NCBI GenBank assembly: GCA_963747515.1 | Contig: CAVVFN010000010.1 | Coordinates: 1 to 64,000 of the forward strand | Reading direction: 5' to 3' | DNA: 64,000 nucleotides | DNA from: Mariniphaga sp963747515 | GTDB lineage: Bacteria; Bacteroidota; Bacteroidia; Bacteroidales; Prolixibacteraceae | Shown here: positions 6,177-14,942 of the stretch, piece by piece | How positions within the stretch are numbered: position 1 is the stretch's first letter | How the letters are laid out: each line of letters starts with the position of its first letter | Notes under the pieces: generated by a model | Told to the model about the DNA's origin: nothing | What the model saw: the letters and a program-made list of their open reading frames with translations, nothing else | The model's database searches: none | Position numbers and translations under genes: made by a program

Positions 6177-7208
6177 ATGAGAAAGTTTATTCAAGCAATA
6201 ACAATCATCGGCGGCATCGTCATTATCCTGATTACCCAGGCTTGTTCAAAGGACGATACACCCCAGCTCCATCAGGAGCGACTCGAGATCGGACGTGCCC
6301 TGCTCGAAGTGCAGGCGCCTGGCGTAGCTGAAATCCTGCCGTATTATACCAACGATATTGAGTACCACGATCCAATCGTTGACATCAATGGAATTCAGAA
6401 TATGACTGCATTCCTCAATCAACTCATCACAGCTGCATCGCCCAATCTTGTCACTATTGTCGAGGACGAAACCCTCATCGGCGATATCTATTCAGCAACG
6501 TGGACCATGTCAGGGGATTTTCTCAGTGTTCCATATCAGGCGAAAGGCATTTCAATCTTCAAGTTTAGACCCAACTCTTCACAGGTGTATTACCAGCGGG
6601 ATTACTATTCCGAGGGCGACATCATGGCTACCATCCCCGGTCTGAATGAAGCAATCGGTGGCTTCAGAATGTATTACAGATGCGCTGTGGATCCAACCTT
6701 TGACTGCCCGCTCCCTCCTCCTTCTGCAAGTACAAAAAGTAACCTGTTGAAATCGCAAAATAAGATAAGCAATGACCAACTAGAGGTCGGCCGTCAACTG
6801 GTAGAGATTAGTGCGGAGAACTGGACAAACGTAATCCCTTTTCTGGAAAGCAACTATGAATACCACGACCCCATTGTTAATATTTTTGGCCCCGACACTA
6901 TGGCCATATTTCTGGGCCGTCTTTTTGCCGGATCGTCGGATTTGTATACCATCGTTGAAGATGAAACCATAACTGACGATATTTACATGGCAACGTGGAC
7001 CATGTCGGGTGAATTTAACGGTGCTCCTTTTAGCGCTCCCGGTATGTCAATTGTGAAGTTTATTGAAGGCACGACACAAACCTACTACTCCCGTGACTAC
7101 TACACCGAGGGTGACGTAATGCTTGGCGTTCCAGAGCTTTCAGAAGCTGTAATCGGTTTTCGCGACTACTACCGTAGCGCAGTAGATCCAACATACGTTA
7201 GTCCTTAA
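6177..7208 (+). CDS. Lipoprotein with two tandem NTF2/SnoaL-like domains
   Basis: 343 aa. Signal peptide with a lipobox-like ITQAC at ~19-23, so probably a membrane-anchored lipoprotein. Two clearly duplicated halves follow (about 30-165 and 195-343). Each has YEYHDPIV(D/N)I, then a helix with FL-x2-L, TIVEDETL-x-DIY-x-ATWTMSG, (S/A)-x-GMSI-x-KF, YY-x-RDYY-x-EGD, and FR-x-YYR-x-AVDPT. The pattern of an alpha helix with conserved YHDP and TW residues suggests the SnoaL/NTF2-like cone fold, common in polyketide cyclases and many uncharacterised proteins. Ligand unknown. The gene is GC-richer than its neighbours and has a strong SD, which suggests transfer. Confidence 0.6.
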   Translation: MRKFIQAITIIGGIVIILITQACSKDDTPQLHQERLEIGRALLEVQAPGVAEILPYYTNDIEYHDPIVDINGIQNMTAFLNQLITAASPNLVTIVEDETLIGDIYSATWTMSGDFLSVPYQAKGISIFKFRPNSSQVYYQRDYYSEGDIMATIPGLNEAIGGFRMYYRCAVDPTFDCPLPPPSASTKSNLLKSQNKISNDQLEVGRQLVEISAENWTNVIPFLESNYEYHDPIVNIFGPDTMAIFLGRLFAGSSDLYTIVEDETITDDIYMATWTMSGEFNGAPFSAPGMSIVKFIEGTTQTYYSRDYYTEGDVMLGVPELSEAVIGFRDYYRSAVDPTYVSP

Positions 7209-7297
7209 CAGGATGAGGCATTTGAGCCTTTCCCCTTCAAAATATCAGGTGCTTTTGAAATTGTTTATAAAGTAATTGCTATATCCAATTCAGGGAA

Positions 7298-8806
7298 TTA
7301 TTTTCCTGAATTACTTACAAATGAAATATGTTTACTGTCGGGCGACCATGAATTAACATTAATAGTACCCTGCCCGCCATACAGTGTGGCTATGACTTTT
7401 GGTGCGCCACCGGTAACGGGCATCAATCGTAACATAACACGCTTGTACGACGGATGATCGTTAGGTGCAACATCTGTTGTAAATGAGATATAAGCAATCC
7501 ACTTTCCGTCAGGTGAAATATGAGGAAACCAGTCGTTGTAATCGTCAAAAGTAAGTTGTTCTTTTTCGCTTCCATCCGATTTCATGCGCCAGATTTGCAT
7601 TGTCCCCGATTGGCTGCCATTGTAATAAATATATTTTCCGTCGGGTGAATATTCGCACCCATCAACGTGTTCTCCGGCTTTATTATTCGTAAGCGCAACT
7701 TCTTTTCCACCATTTATGGAATTTTTATAAATGTTATAAATATTAATCCCATTGCGCTGGGCAACATAAACCAGTTCTTTGTTGTTGGGTGCCCAACCAT
7801 GTAAATATGAAGGTGTTTCCGTCGTAATTTCAACCGGATTACCGCCTTCTAAAGGCAATACATAAACGCTTGATCCTTTGCCATTGTGATTGCTGATTCC
7901 CAGCATTTTTCCATCAAAAGAAATACAATGATCGTTGTTAAGCCGATTGGCAGATCCCGTATTTATTTTTTCAATTTCGCCGCCTTCTGCAGGAATGGTG
8001 TGAAGAGAACCGTCCATGTTAAAGAGTAATTTTTTCCCATCGGGCATCCAGTTTGGAGCTTCAAAACGGTCTTTCTTTTCGTATATCACTTTACGTTTCC
8101 CATCAAAAACATTCATTGTTTCCATCCGGCATCCAATCCAACCATCTTTGCCGGAATTATAATCTCCTGAAACCGGTTGATCAATTCTAACATTCCAAAC
8201 TTTTGCTTCTTCCACTTCATCAGGATTATGTGAGCTGATAAATAAACCAGCCAATACTTCAGATGGCAGATTTTCCATTACTTCGCTGCCAATAATCTGC
8301 AAAGGCTCGCCAGGATGAGCAGCTCTTAAAATTATGGTTTTACCACTTCTCTCCAGCTGAAGAATCTGATAGTTTGATTTGGTTGCGAAAATTTCATCTT
8401 CCGGATCGCGCATAACAGCGCCACGGAGCCCACGCCACTGCATAACAGTTAAACCATCGCCGTGAAGGACGGCTGAGCAATGTACATCGTTTTCTGCTTC
8501 GGAAGCACGCAACATCCAACCGATTTTACGGTGTGGATCATTTCCTTCGCCAACAAAAGCAAAATTGGCCGTAAGAATGAAGTCACCCTCAAGTTTATTA
8601 TACAGGTAATGAAATTCATCCCGTTCAAACCAAATATTATAACCCGAACCTTTTAAAGTGTAGGTTTGCGAATTTTCGTCATACAACGCAGAACCTGCAT
8701 GTTTAGGGTTTCCTATATCCCGGGTTAAACTAAACTGTCCGACCCGATTTTGTGCAACAGCATTTATCACAAACATTGCGAATAGTAAAAATAATAAATG
8801 TTTCAT
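7298..8806 (-). CDS. Exported TolB-like WD40 propeller protein with N-terminal jelly-roll domain
   Basis: 502 aa. Signal peptide MKHLLFLLFAMFVINAVA with cleavage before QNR. Residues ~20-215 resemble a DUF1349/LamG-like jelly roll (WFERDEFHYLYNKLEGDF, GWMLRASEAENDVHCSAVLHG). Residues ~220-502 carry TolB-type PD40 repeats (APNWMPDGKKLLF, YSPDGKYIYYNG, ISPDGKWIAYISF, WSPDSKHISFVS). Such two-domain proteins are frequent in Bacteroidota and are often annotated as biopolymer-transporter Tol proteins, but they are probably periplasmic carbohydrate-related proteins rather than part of a Tol-Pal complex. Single gene; convergent with the lipoprotein gene before it. Confidence 0.75.
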   Translation of the reverse strand: MKHLLFLLFAMFVINAVAQNRVGQFSLTRDIGNPKHAGSALYDENSQTYTLKGSGYNIWFERDEFHYLYNKLEGDFILTANFAFVGEGNDPHRKIGWMLRASEAENDVHCSAVLHGDGLTVMQWRGLRGAVMRDPEDEIFATKSNYQILQLERSGKTIILRAAHPGEPLQIIGSEVMENLPSEVLAGLFISSHNPDEVEEAKVWNVRIDQPVSGDYNSGKDGWIGCRMETMNVFDGKRKVIYEKKDRFEAPNWMPDGKKLLFNMDGSLHTIPAEGGEIEKINTGSANRLNNDHCISFDGKMLGISNHNGKGSSVYVLPLEGGNPVEITTETPSYLHGWAPNNKELVYVAQRNGINIYNIYKNSINGGKEVALTNNKAGEHVDGCEYSPDGKYIYYNGSQSGTMQIWRMKSDGSEKEQLTFDDYNDWFPHISPDGKWIAYISFTTDVAPNDHPSYKRVMLRLMPVTGGAPKVIATLYGGQGTINVNSWSPDSKHISFVSNSGK

Positions 8807-8948
8807 ACAGTAATTGGGTTAAAATGATTTGCTTAAGTTGCAAATTGTAAAGTTAACAATATTGAATATATTGAGTGTAAAAATTATTATTCAACTAAAG
8901 TAGATTTTTTATCAGGTCAGTATACGTTGGGTTAACTTGCGAAACTGA

Positions 8949-9186
8949 GAATTTGCAATTGGAAAGTGTCAAGGAAAACCTATTTGTAAACATTGTGCTG
9001 GTAAAACAATTACTGAAAACATAAAAGATCCCGAAACTTTTGTGAACCGGGAAAAGCTTAATATGAAAGGGGTAATAAAAACAGGTTGTCAGGATTGCGC
9101 GATATTTCCTGAAATTCAGTTCAACCGCGATCCTAAACAAAAAAAGGTTATCGACCGATGTTTTTCAGAAAAAAAGTGTAATTAGT
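8949..9186 (+). pseudogene. Cysteine-rich coding remnant with a frameshift
   Basis: Directly after a stop codon (8946-8948) the plus strand is open and reads EFAIGKCQGKPICKHCAGK, then ENIKDPETFVNREKL, MKGVIKTGCQDCAIFPEIQF and a stop. Shifting frame at the TTT near 9120 restores a sensible ending, NRDPKQKKVIDRCFSEKKCN and a stop at 9184. The Cys pairs (CKHC, GCQDC) suggest a metal-binding protein. With no start codon and a frameshift it is most likely a relic. Family unknown. Confidence 0.35.
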
Positions 9187-10049
9187 GTCATTTTTCTTAC
9201 ACTACCTGAATACCTTACACTTTTTTATTTTTTATCGCTGTAACTTCAAACCGTTTAAACAAACATTCTGACACTGCCGCCAGGGTCAGTTCTGTTCACT
9301 TTAAAAGATTAAAATGGAAGACCTAATCAAATTATTGCTGCAAATTACTCTTGAAATCAAGCACATCAGGGAGAGTATTAAACTTTAAAAAAGGCATTAT
9401 CCGGCGTGATAGTCTAAATAATTATATAAATCAATTTAATGATATGGAACATGATGAAACATCAGGAACAAAATCCTGATTACTATTTTACTATTTTACT
9501 ATTTTACTATACTATAGTAAAACCATGAATTAAAAACGAACGATAAACATACAATACACATAACTATCAGAAATACAGTCACATATAAAAAGATTGTAGG
9601 GGGGAGTATTATTATTATTATTTAAATTCACTCAAATTTCTTTTATGAATACTATAATTAAAGGATAATAGTAAAATAGTAAAATAGTAAATAGGTGAAC
9701 CTAAAAGTTCTCAATATTATTCCCAATAAGGTTCAGATGTTGTTACTAAATCTATCATGTTTCCTGCCCTTCAGCCCACACCCTGCGTACCCACGGAGCC
9801 GTCATTGGTAACCCGCCCTGCCTGATTCATAAAATTTAAAACACCTTTAGGTTACCTGCTGCCTGGTTTTTCTATATCCCTGCTGTCCGGGATTTGTTTC
9901 CGCTTCGATTCAACTTCGATTATGATCGGCCGTGAAACAGTTCTGAATCGAAAATGAACCGGCAGGGAGGTGGTAAAACCAAAACACAGGTAGTGTAAAA
10001 AGTACTAAAAAAATTATAAAACACAGTTAAACATTTAAAAATTAAACAA
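9187..10049. other. Long AT-rich intergenic region with inverted repeats
   Basis: No gene is evident in about 860 bp. It holds the paired 8-bp-repeat tracts (9481 and 9667), a run of ATT units near 9610, and then a GC-richer part with two nested inverted repeats: CCCTGCC/GGCAGGG (9816-9822 / 9961-9967) and TTCGATTCA/TGAATCGAA (9904-9912 / 9944-9952). This could be a structured leader or a mobile-element end upstream of the DUF6266 gene. Confidence 0.5.
9481..9690. repeat. Inverted pair of 8-bp tandem repeats
   Basis: Left arm 9481-9511 is about 3.5 units of ACTATTTT. The right arm, about 9667-9690, is ATAGTAAA repeated three times, the exact reverse complement. About 155 bp separates the arms. 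ACTATAGT (9510-9517) follows the left arm as a small palindrome. Confidence 0.75.
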
Positions 10050-10676
10050 ATGGCAAAATTAGGCAATTTTTTAAACATTACCGGGGGTACACTTGGCAAC
10101 CTGGTATTTTACAACCGAAACGGCAAGACGTATATTCGTACAAAACCCGGTTCAATCAGTAACCCAAAATCTCCGGCTCAGCTGGCCCAGCGCCAGCGGA
10201 TGCAGTTGATGAACGCCTTCCTGCGGAAGTTCAGCGATCCCATCCGCTTAACCTTTGCTGCTGTTCCAAAAGGAAAAGCGCCCTATCAGACGGCGATGGG
10301 ATATAATTTGCGAAATGCTTTCACGGGTGAATATCCCAATCAACGCATTGATAAAAGCAAAATATTGCTAAGCACAGGATCTCTTCCTTTACCCTTGAAT
10401 GCCTCACTGAGCCTTCATCCTGAAGGATTCGTAATACAATGGGAATATGATTTTGATACATCCGGCAGTACGGTTGGCGATCATTTGGTGGTTATTGTCC
10501 TGTATAAAGATGATTCTGCATGCAGCTTCAGGCTTACAGATACCCGTCGTTATGAAAAACAGTACTTGTGGAAAACAAAACAGTTAATTTCACCTGATGC
10601 CCTCCCAGATGTCTGGATAGCCTTCCAAAATGTCCTTATGACAAAAATGAGCAACAGCGTGAAACTGGAGTGGTAA
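10050..10676 (+). CDS. DUF6266 family protein
   Basis: 208 aa, no signal peptide or membrane segment. The N-terminal half matches what I know of DUF6266, a family found almost only in Bacteroidota: TGGTLGNLVFYNRNGKTYIRTKP, followed by a Pro/Ser/Lys stretch and LAQRQRM-x-LMNAFLRKFSDPI, AVPKGKAPYQTAMGYNLRNA (cited in parts). The C-terminal half is predicted beta-rich (VIQWEYDF, HLVVIVLYKDD). Function is unknown; family members often occur as several paralogues per genome, and a structural or phage-like role has been guessed but not shown. The long repeat-rich leader upstream is unusual. Confidence 0.65.
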   Translation: MAKLGNFLNITGGTLGNLVFYNRNGKTYIRTKPGSISNPKSPAQLAQRQRMQLMNAFLRKFSDPIRLTFAAVPKGKAPYQTAMGYNLRNAFTGEYPNQRIDKSKILLSTGSLPLPLNASLSLHPEGFVIQWEYDFDTSGSTVGDHLVVIVLYKDDSACSFRLTDTRRYEKQYLWKTKQLISPDALPDVWIAFQNVLMTKMSNSVKLEW

Positions 10677-10686
10677 AAAAACTTAT

Positions 10687-11370
10687 TCACTGCCCGTAAT
10701 AAGCATTCTTACCATGTTTTCGTTGATAATGTTTTTTGATAAGATGCGGGTTCATTTTTAAATCAGGATTTATGGTGAATGCGATTGAAGCCATTTTAGC
10801 AACTTGTTCCAAAACCACGGCATTATGTACCGCCTCATTTATGTCTTTCCCCCATGAGAATGGTCCATGGTTATTTACTAAAACTCCAGGGGTTTCCACC
10901 GGATTTAATCCCTCAAAGCTTTCAACTATTATCTTTCCCGTATTTTCTTCATACTTTTCAAAAACCTCTTCTTTGGTCATTTGACGCGTACAAGGAATTT
11001 TATCGACAAAATAATCGGCGTGCGTTGTGCCGATATTTGGGATTCCTTTTCCGGCCTGTGCCCATGCAGTTGCATAAGTTGAATGTGTATGCGCTATTCC
11101 ACCTACATTTATAAAATTTCTATACAAATAAAGATGGGTTGGCAAATCAGATGATGGTTTCAGTTTGCCTTCCATAACATTACCTTCCAGATCGCAAATT
11201 ACCATATCTTCGGGTTTCATTTTATCATAATCAATACCGCTGGGTTTTATTACCACCATTCCCTGATTTCTATCAATGCCACTGGCATTACCCCAGGTAA
11301 AAATTAACAATCCGTGTTTCTTCAAATCGACATTTGCCTTGTAAACGTCTTCTTTAATTTGTTCCAGCAT
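10687..11370 (-). CDS. araD: L-ribulose-5-phosphate 4-epimerase family protein (AraD-like class II aldolase fold)
   Basis: 227 aa, close to the 231 of E. coli AraD. It interconverts L-ribulose-5-P and D-xylulose-5-P by retro-aldol chemistry using Zn. Ligand histidines are visible as HTH at 94-96 and in NNHGPFSW at 168; Asp75 in SSDLPTH corresponds to the catalytic Asp. Specificity inside this fold is hard to fix, and a related aldolase or epimerase acting in the adjacent branched-sugar pathway is possible. Same strand as, and 83 bp downstream of, the GntR gene. No araA or araB lies in the window. Confidence 0.8.
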   Translation of the reverse strand: MLEQIKEDVYKANVDLKKHGLLIFTWGNASGIDRNQGMVVIKPSGIDYDKMKPEDMVICDLEGNVMEGKLKPSSDLPTHLYLYRNFINVGGIAHTHSTYATAWAQAGKGIPNIGTTHADYFVDKIPCTRQMTKEEVFEKYEENTGKIIVESFEGLNPVETPGVLVNNHGPFSWGKDINEAVHNAVVLEQVAKMASIAFTINPDLKMNPHLIKKHYQRKHGKNAYYGQ

Positions 11371-11453
11371 AAAATTTTTAGTGTTTATTTCAAAATATAA
11401 TTGTCAAAATTATCGAATTATCATTGTTAACAAGGATGTGAAGTTTAGAATTT

Positions 11454-11849
11454 TTATTCATTGCTTTTAAAAATCTTCTGATTCATTGAAAAAAACACCT
11501 GGATGTCAGTAGTATCTTCATATTCATTTCTGATTGAATCATAAAGAATCTCTTTGTAAGCTGTTATCCGATCAAATAGCAGGAAAATACGGTTTTCTAA
11601 TGTAATATCTGCACTCGAAACAAAATATCCTTTACCCTGTTTGGAAGTGACAATTCCCAGTTCCCTTAATTCTTCATAGGCTCGTATAACTTCTACCGGG
11701 GCGCGGTTAAGCTCTTTCGTTAATTTATTTATAGATGGTAACCTGTCACCCGGTTTTAGCGTATCATTTTCAATATTAGTTTCAATAAAAGTTCTGATTT
11801 GTTTGGGGATTTCTATATTAATATGCAGTTCTGGTATTAATTTTTTCAT
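11454..11849 (-). CDS. Short GntR-family transcriptional regulator
   Basis: 131 aa from the ATG at 11849. I prefer this start to an upstream one at 11873 because the extra residues would be encoded by a palindromic operator. Residues ~10-75 are the GntR winged helix (LKPGDRLPSINKLTKELN, EELRELGIVTSKQGKGYFV). The tail (IFLLFDRITAYKEILYDSI ... VFFSMN) resembles the first strands and helix of the sugar-binding LacI-like domain in ~340-aa GntR regulators of Bacteroidota, but the protein stops there. It may be a truncated regulator that keeps DNA binding, or a genuinely short YtrA-like form. Likely controls the divergent sugar genes and araD. Confidence 0.7.
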   Translation of the reverse strand: MKKLIPELHINIEIPKQIRTFIETNIENDTLKPGDRLPSINKLTKELNRAPVEVIRAYEELRELGIVTSKQGKGYFVSSADITLENRIFLLFDRITAYKEILYDSIRNEYEDTTDIQVFFSMNQKIFKSNE

Positions 11850-11853
11850 TTTT

Positions 11854-11867
11854 ATGTTATATAACAT
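11854..11867. promoter_or_regulatory. 14-bp palindrome, probable GntR operator
   Basis: ATGTTAT followed by ATAACAT, a perfect palindrome four bases upstream of the preferred GntR ATG and inside the divergent promoter region shared with the transporter gene. It fits autoregulation and control of the sugar operon. Confidence 0.5.
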
Positions 11868-11902
11868 ATTCACTGTAAAAGTTAAAATACAGATTCATCT
11901 TT

Positions 11903-11910
11903 TATTTTTG
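11903..11910 (+). promoter_or_regulatory. -7 box of the sugar operon
   Basis: TATTTTTG (TAnnTTTG class) 39 bp before the transporter ATG. No convincing -33 TTG at the usual distance. Confidence 0.4.
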
Positions 11911-11949
11911 AATAAATAAGATAGTAAAGTAAACTTAATAAATCAAACC

Positions 11950-12966
11950 ATGATTGTTTTATCTAATTATTGGGTAGCCATTTTATTTTGTGTTTTTGCG
12001 ATGATATGCTGGGGTTCCTGGCAAAACACACAAAAAATGGTTCAAAAAGGATGGCGTTTCGAGTTGTTCTATTGGGATCTTACCTTAGGAATTTTAATTC
12101 TTGCAACACTGGCTGCATTTACTGTTGGCAGTTTTGGAACTAATGGCAGGACGTTCCTCGAAGATTTAAATCAGGCAGAGTTTTCCAGCATGTTGTTTGC
12201 CATGCTGGGAGGCTTGCTTTGGAATATGGGTAATTTACTAATGGTGGCCGCAATTGCAGTTGCAGGCATGTCCGTGGCGTTTCCCATTGGTGGTGGCATT
12301 GCCTGGGTTCTTGGTATTATTCTAAATTATATTAATATCGCAATGAAAGGCGGTAATGCCAGTAATTATCCGGTTCTACTGTGGATTGGTGTTGGGGCCA
12401 TCATTGTCGCCATATTTTTAAGCGGGAAATCATACAAAAACCTAACAAGCACAAAAGAAAAAACCTCGGTGAAAGGAATCGTGCTTTCAGTATTGGCCGG
12501 AACATTTATCGCTTTTTTTTACCCTGTAGTGGTTAATTCACTCGACCCGGTTTTTGTTCAGGGCGGGAAAGGAACACTTTCTCCTTATTCGGGAGTGTTT
12601 TTTATGGCAGTTGGAATTGTATTAAGTACACTTGTGATCAACCCGTTTTTCATGCGAAAACCTGTGGAAGGGCCGCCGGTAAAAATGAAAACTTATACTA
12701 CAGGCACAACCAAAACCCACCTTTTGGGAATGTTAGGTGGCGGAATTTGGGCCCTGGGAACAATATTTAGTTATATGGCTGTTGGGGCGGCAAATCCGGC
12801 TATTGCATACGCATTGAGTAATGCAGCGCCAGTGGTTGCTATTTTATGGGGACTGTTCGTCTGGAAAGAATTTCAGGGAGCGCCAAAAGGAACAAATCTG
12901 CTGCTTGCACTTATGTTTATTGGCTATATTGTCGGACTGATTTTAATTACCATATCAAATGCATAA
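11950..12966 (+). CDS. GRP-type (DMT superfamily) sugar transporter
   Basis: 338 aa with about ten hydrophobic segments, including YWVAILFCVFAMICWGSWQN at the N-terminus and a long GGLLWNMGNLLMVAAIAVAG stretch. This is the glucose/ribose-uptake-like branch of the drug/metabolite superfamily, relatives of RhaT and GlcU, driven by an ion gradient in the inner membrane. It is the first gene of the operon, and its stop abuts the ATG of the next gene with no gap. By context it should import the sugar or sugar acid degraded by the following enzymes, possibly D-apiose (inference). Confidence 0.8.
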   Translation: MIVLSNYWVAILFCVFAMICWGSWQNTQKMVQKGWRFELFYWDLTLGILILATLAAFTVGSFGTNGRTFLEDLNQAEFSSMLFAMLGGLLWNMGNLLMVAAIAVAGMSVAFPIGGGIAWVLGIILNYINIAMKGGNASNYPVLLWIGVGAIIVAIFLSGKSYKNLTSTKEKTSVKGIVLSVLAGTFIAFFYPVVVNSLDPVFVQGGKGTLSPYSGVFFMAVGIVLSTLVINPFFMRKPVEGPPVKMKTYTTGTTKTHLLGMLGGGIWALGTIFSYMAVGAANPAIAYALSNAAPVVAILWGLFVWKEFQGAPKGTNLLLALMFIGYIVGLILITISNA

Positions 12967-13776
12967 ATGAAAGCGGGAATCAGTTCATATACATTTACAT
13001 GGGCCATTGGTGTTCCGGGGCAAGAACAGGAAAAACCAATGACGGTTTATCAACTAATTGAAAAGGCGGCTGAGTTTGAAGTGCAAGTCGTACAAATAGC
13101 AGACAATCTTCCGTTGGATGCATTTGAACAAACCGAGCTGCTGAAAATCAGAAATTATGCTGAGGATTTAAAAGTTCAAATTGAAGTGGGCGCCCGTAAA
13201 ATGACATCTGAAAATCTTGAAAAATACATTGAACTGGCAATGTTTTTCCATTCACCCATTCTTCGGTTTGTAATCGATGGAAAGGATTATGAACCCGGTT
13301 TGAACGAAATTCATTCAATAATAAAAAATGCGGTTCCAATGCTTGAGGAAAATAACATCGTTTTGGCCATAGAAAATCACGACCGATTTTTATCAGGGGA
13401 ATTTGTTGAGATGGTTAAAAAATCAAAAAGTGAATACGTTAAAATATGTCTTGATTCGGTAAATTCAATGGGAGCGGGGGAAGGATTGGAAACGGTAATC
13501 GAAAAACTGGCACCGCTGACGGTTAACCTGCATGTCAAAGAGTTCAAAGTGGAAAGGGTTTATCATAAAATGGGATTTATAATTGAAGGCTGTCCGCTTG
13601 GAGACGGATTGTTACCACTAAAACTAATGCTCGAAAAAGTTCCTGCAAATTGTACTTCAGCTATCCTGGAACAATGGACACCTCCTGAGCCAACGATTGA
13701 TGAAACAGTACGTAAAGAATTATTGTGGGCGGAGAAAAGTATCACGGTAATGAAAAAATTACTTTTACAAAGTTAA
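12967..13776 (+). CDS. Xylose-isomerase-like TIM barrel; candidate 3-oxo-isoapionate decarboxylase
   Basis: 269 aa of the sugar-phosphate isomerase/epimerase (AP-endonuclease 2) fold. Metal ligands are in their usual places: Glu136 (AIENHDR), Asp163 (CLDSVNS), His189 (NLHVKE), Glu235 (LEQWT). Barrels of this type include isomerases, epimerases and, as I recall, the decarboxylase OiaC of D-apionate degradation, which makes L-erythrulose. GFIIEG-x-PLGDG near 203-214 resembles that group. The neighbours (oxidoisomerase-like, lactonase-like and Gfo/Idh/MocA genes) favour OiaC, but an isomerase role cannot be excluded. Confidence 0.55.
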   Translation: MKAGISSYTFTWAIGVPGQEQEKPMTVYQLIEKAAEFEVQVVQIADNLPLDAFEQTELLKIRNYAEDLKVQIEVGARKMTSENLEKYIELAMFFHSPILRFVIDGKDYEPGLNEIHSIIKNAVPMLEENNIVLAIENHDRFLSGEFVEMVKKSKSEYVKICLDSVNSMGAGEGLETVIEKLAPLTVNLHVKEFKVERVYHKMGFIIEGCPLGDGLLPLKLMLEKVPANCTSAILEQWTPPEPTIDETVRKELLWAEKSITVMKKLLLQS

Positions 13777-13785
13777 TATGCCGTT

Positions 13786-14940
13786 ATGATAGTTCATTTG
13801 AACCAAAATCAACAAATTGCTGAAAACGGATGGGGAATTGAAACCTACCAGCAACCATCTGATCCGGTTAATGTTTTTCGTTTACAAATTAAAAATGAAA
13901 ATTGGAAGGTTGAGCTCTATCCTTCAAAGGGATTATCAGTCGGACAGGCAATTTACAAGGGGCAGAAAATATTCTGGGATGCCCCAACAAGCTTAACCGA
14001 CCCGGATAGCTTTGATCCGTTGGATGGAGATGTTTATATTAATGGAAACCCTGCACCTGGATTTTCATTTCTTAAGACATTTTCAAGTGGCATAGAATTT
14101 TATGGCATGAGAAATTGGGGAATGCCAACAATGGGGGATTCAGGAAAGTTGTACCCACTGCATGGTGAAACGTCAAACATTCCGTTGGATAAAGTTTTAA
14201 TCGAGCATAAAAAAAATGAAATTATCATAAGCGGAACTTTTGAATACAGGACACTTGAAGGGAACGGTCCGCAATGGTATAAATCTGGTTCAATATTATA
14301 TCAAATTACCCGAACATTTTCTTTTCAAAAAGATGCGAAAAATTTTTTGGTGGTGGATTCGATAAAGAATGTCAGCACCAAAACTTTAATTCCGGATTGG
14401 GGATACCATCTTACTTTCTATCCGAAAACAGGAACAAAATTGATTTTGCCTTCCAAAAAGGCCGAGAAAAGAGGTGGTGGCTTTTTACCTGATAATATAA
14501 CAACATGGTTTCCGGCAGAGGATGAAAAAAAAAGAACAGAAATTGGTATTATACACAAGCAATTACAAACCTTCAATACCAAATTTGGGAAGTTATGCAA
14601 AGGATTGATAATTAATCCAGGACAACCGGCTATAGAAATTTCATTTACCGCATCGCCTTATATCCAAACCTGGTTTTGCAATGGCGGTGCAAATTCAAGT
14701 GAATTTACCTATAAAAATGGAAAACCGGTTTTTAAAAAAAACTGGGATGGACTTGGTATCGAGTTTGGATCAAGTGCTTTGGACCATGATGATAATATTG
14801 ACCAAACTGTTGACTACGATCCTGAATTGAAACCATTGCAATCAAAAAATATAACACTTTTTGTTGAAATTATTTCATTGGAAAGAACAGAATTATTAAA
14901 AAGAGAATTTGAAAAATATAACAATAAACTGATTTTTTAA
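13786..14940 (+). CDS. DUF4432 family protein (aldose 1-epimerase-like)
   Basis: 384 aa, cytoplasmic, beta-rich. The DUF4432 signature is present: VELYPSKGLSVG, then FYGMRNWGMPTMGDSG-x-LYPLHGE, and WDGLGIEFGSSALDHD near 325. The family shares the galactose-mutarotase fold (beta sandwich) and is usually found beside sugar catabolic genes; mutarotation or isomerisation is presumed. Here it lies nine bases after the TIM barrel and two before the oxidoisomerase-like gene, so it is clearly in the operon. It may interconvert anomers of the transported sugar. Confidence 0.75.
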   Translation: MIVHLNQNQQIAENGWGIETYQQPSDPVNVFRLQIKNENWKVELYPSKGLSVGQAIYKGQKIFWDAPTSLTDPDSFDPLDGDVYINGNPAPGFSFLKTFSSGIEFYGMRNWGMPTMGDSGKLYPLHGETSNIPLDKVLIEHKKNEIIISGTFEYRTLEGNGPQWYKSGSILYQITRTFSFQKDAKNFLVVDSIKNVSTKTLIPDWGYHLTFYPKTGTKLILPSKKAEKRGGGFLPDNITTWFPAEDEKKRTEIGIIHKQLQTFNTKFGKLCKGLIINPGQPAIEISFTASPYIQTWFCNGGANSSEFTYKNGKPVFKKNWDGLGIEFGSSALDHDDNIDQTVDYDPELKPLQSKNITLFVEIISLERTELLKREFEKYNNKLIF

Positions 14941-14942
14941 TT

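Noticed and set aside
8895..9140. 81-codon minus-strand frame
   Set aside because: Antisense to the Cys-rich remnant; composition is not protein-like.
9481..9690. Repeat tracts that could be taken for a CRISPR array
   Set aside because: Units are 8 bp, contiguous and without unique spacers, and no cas genes are present.
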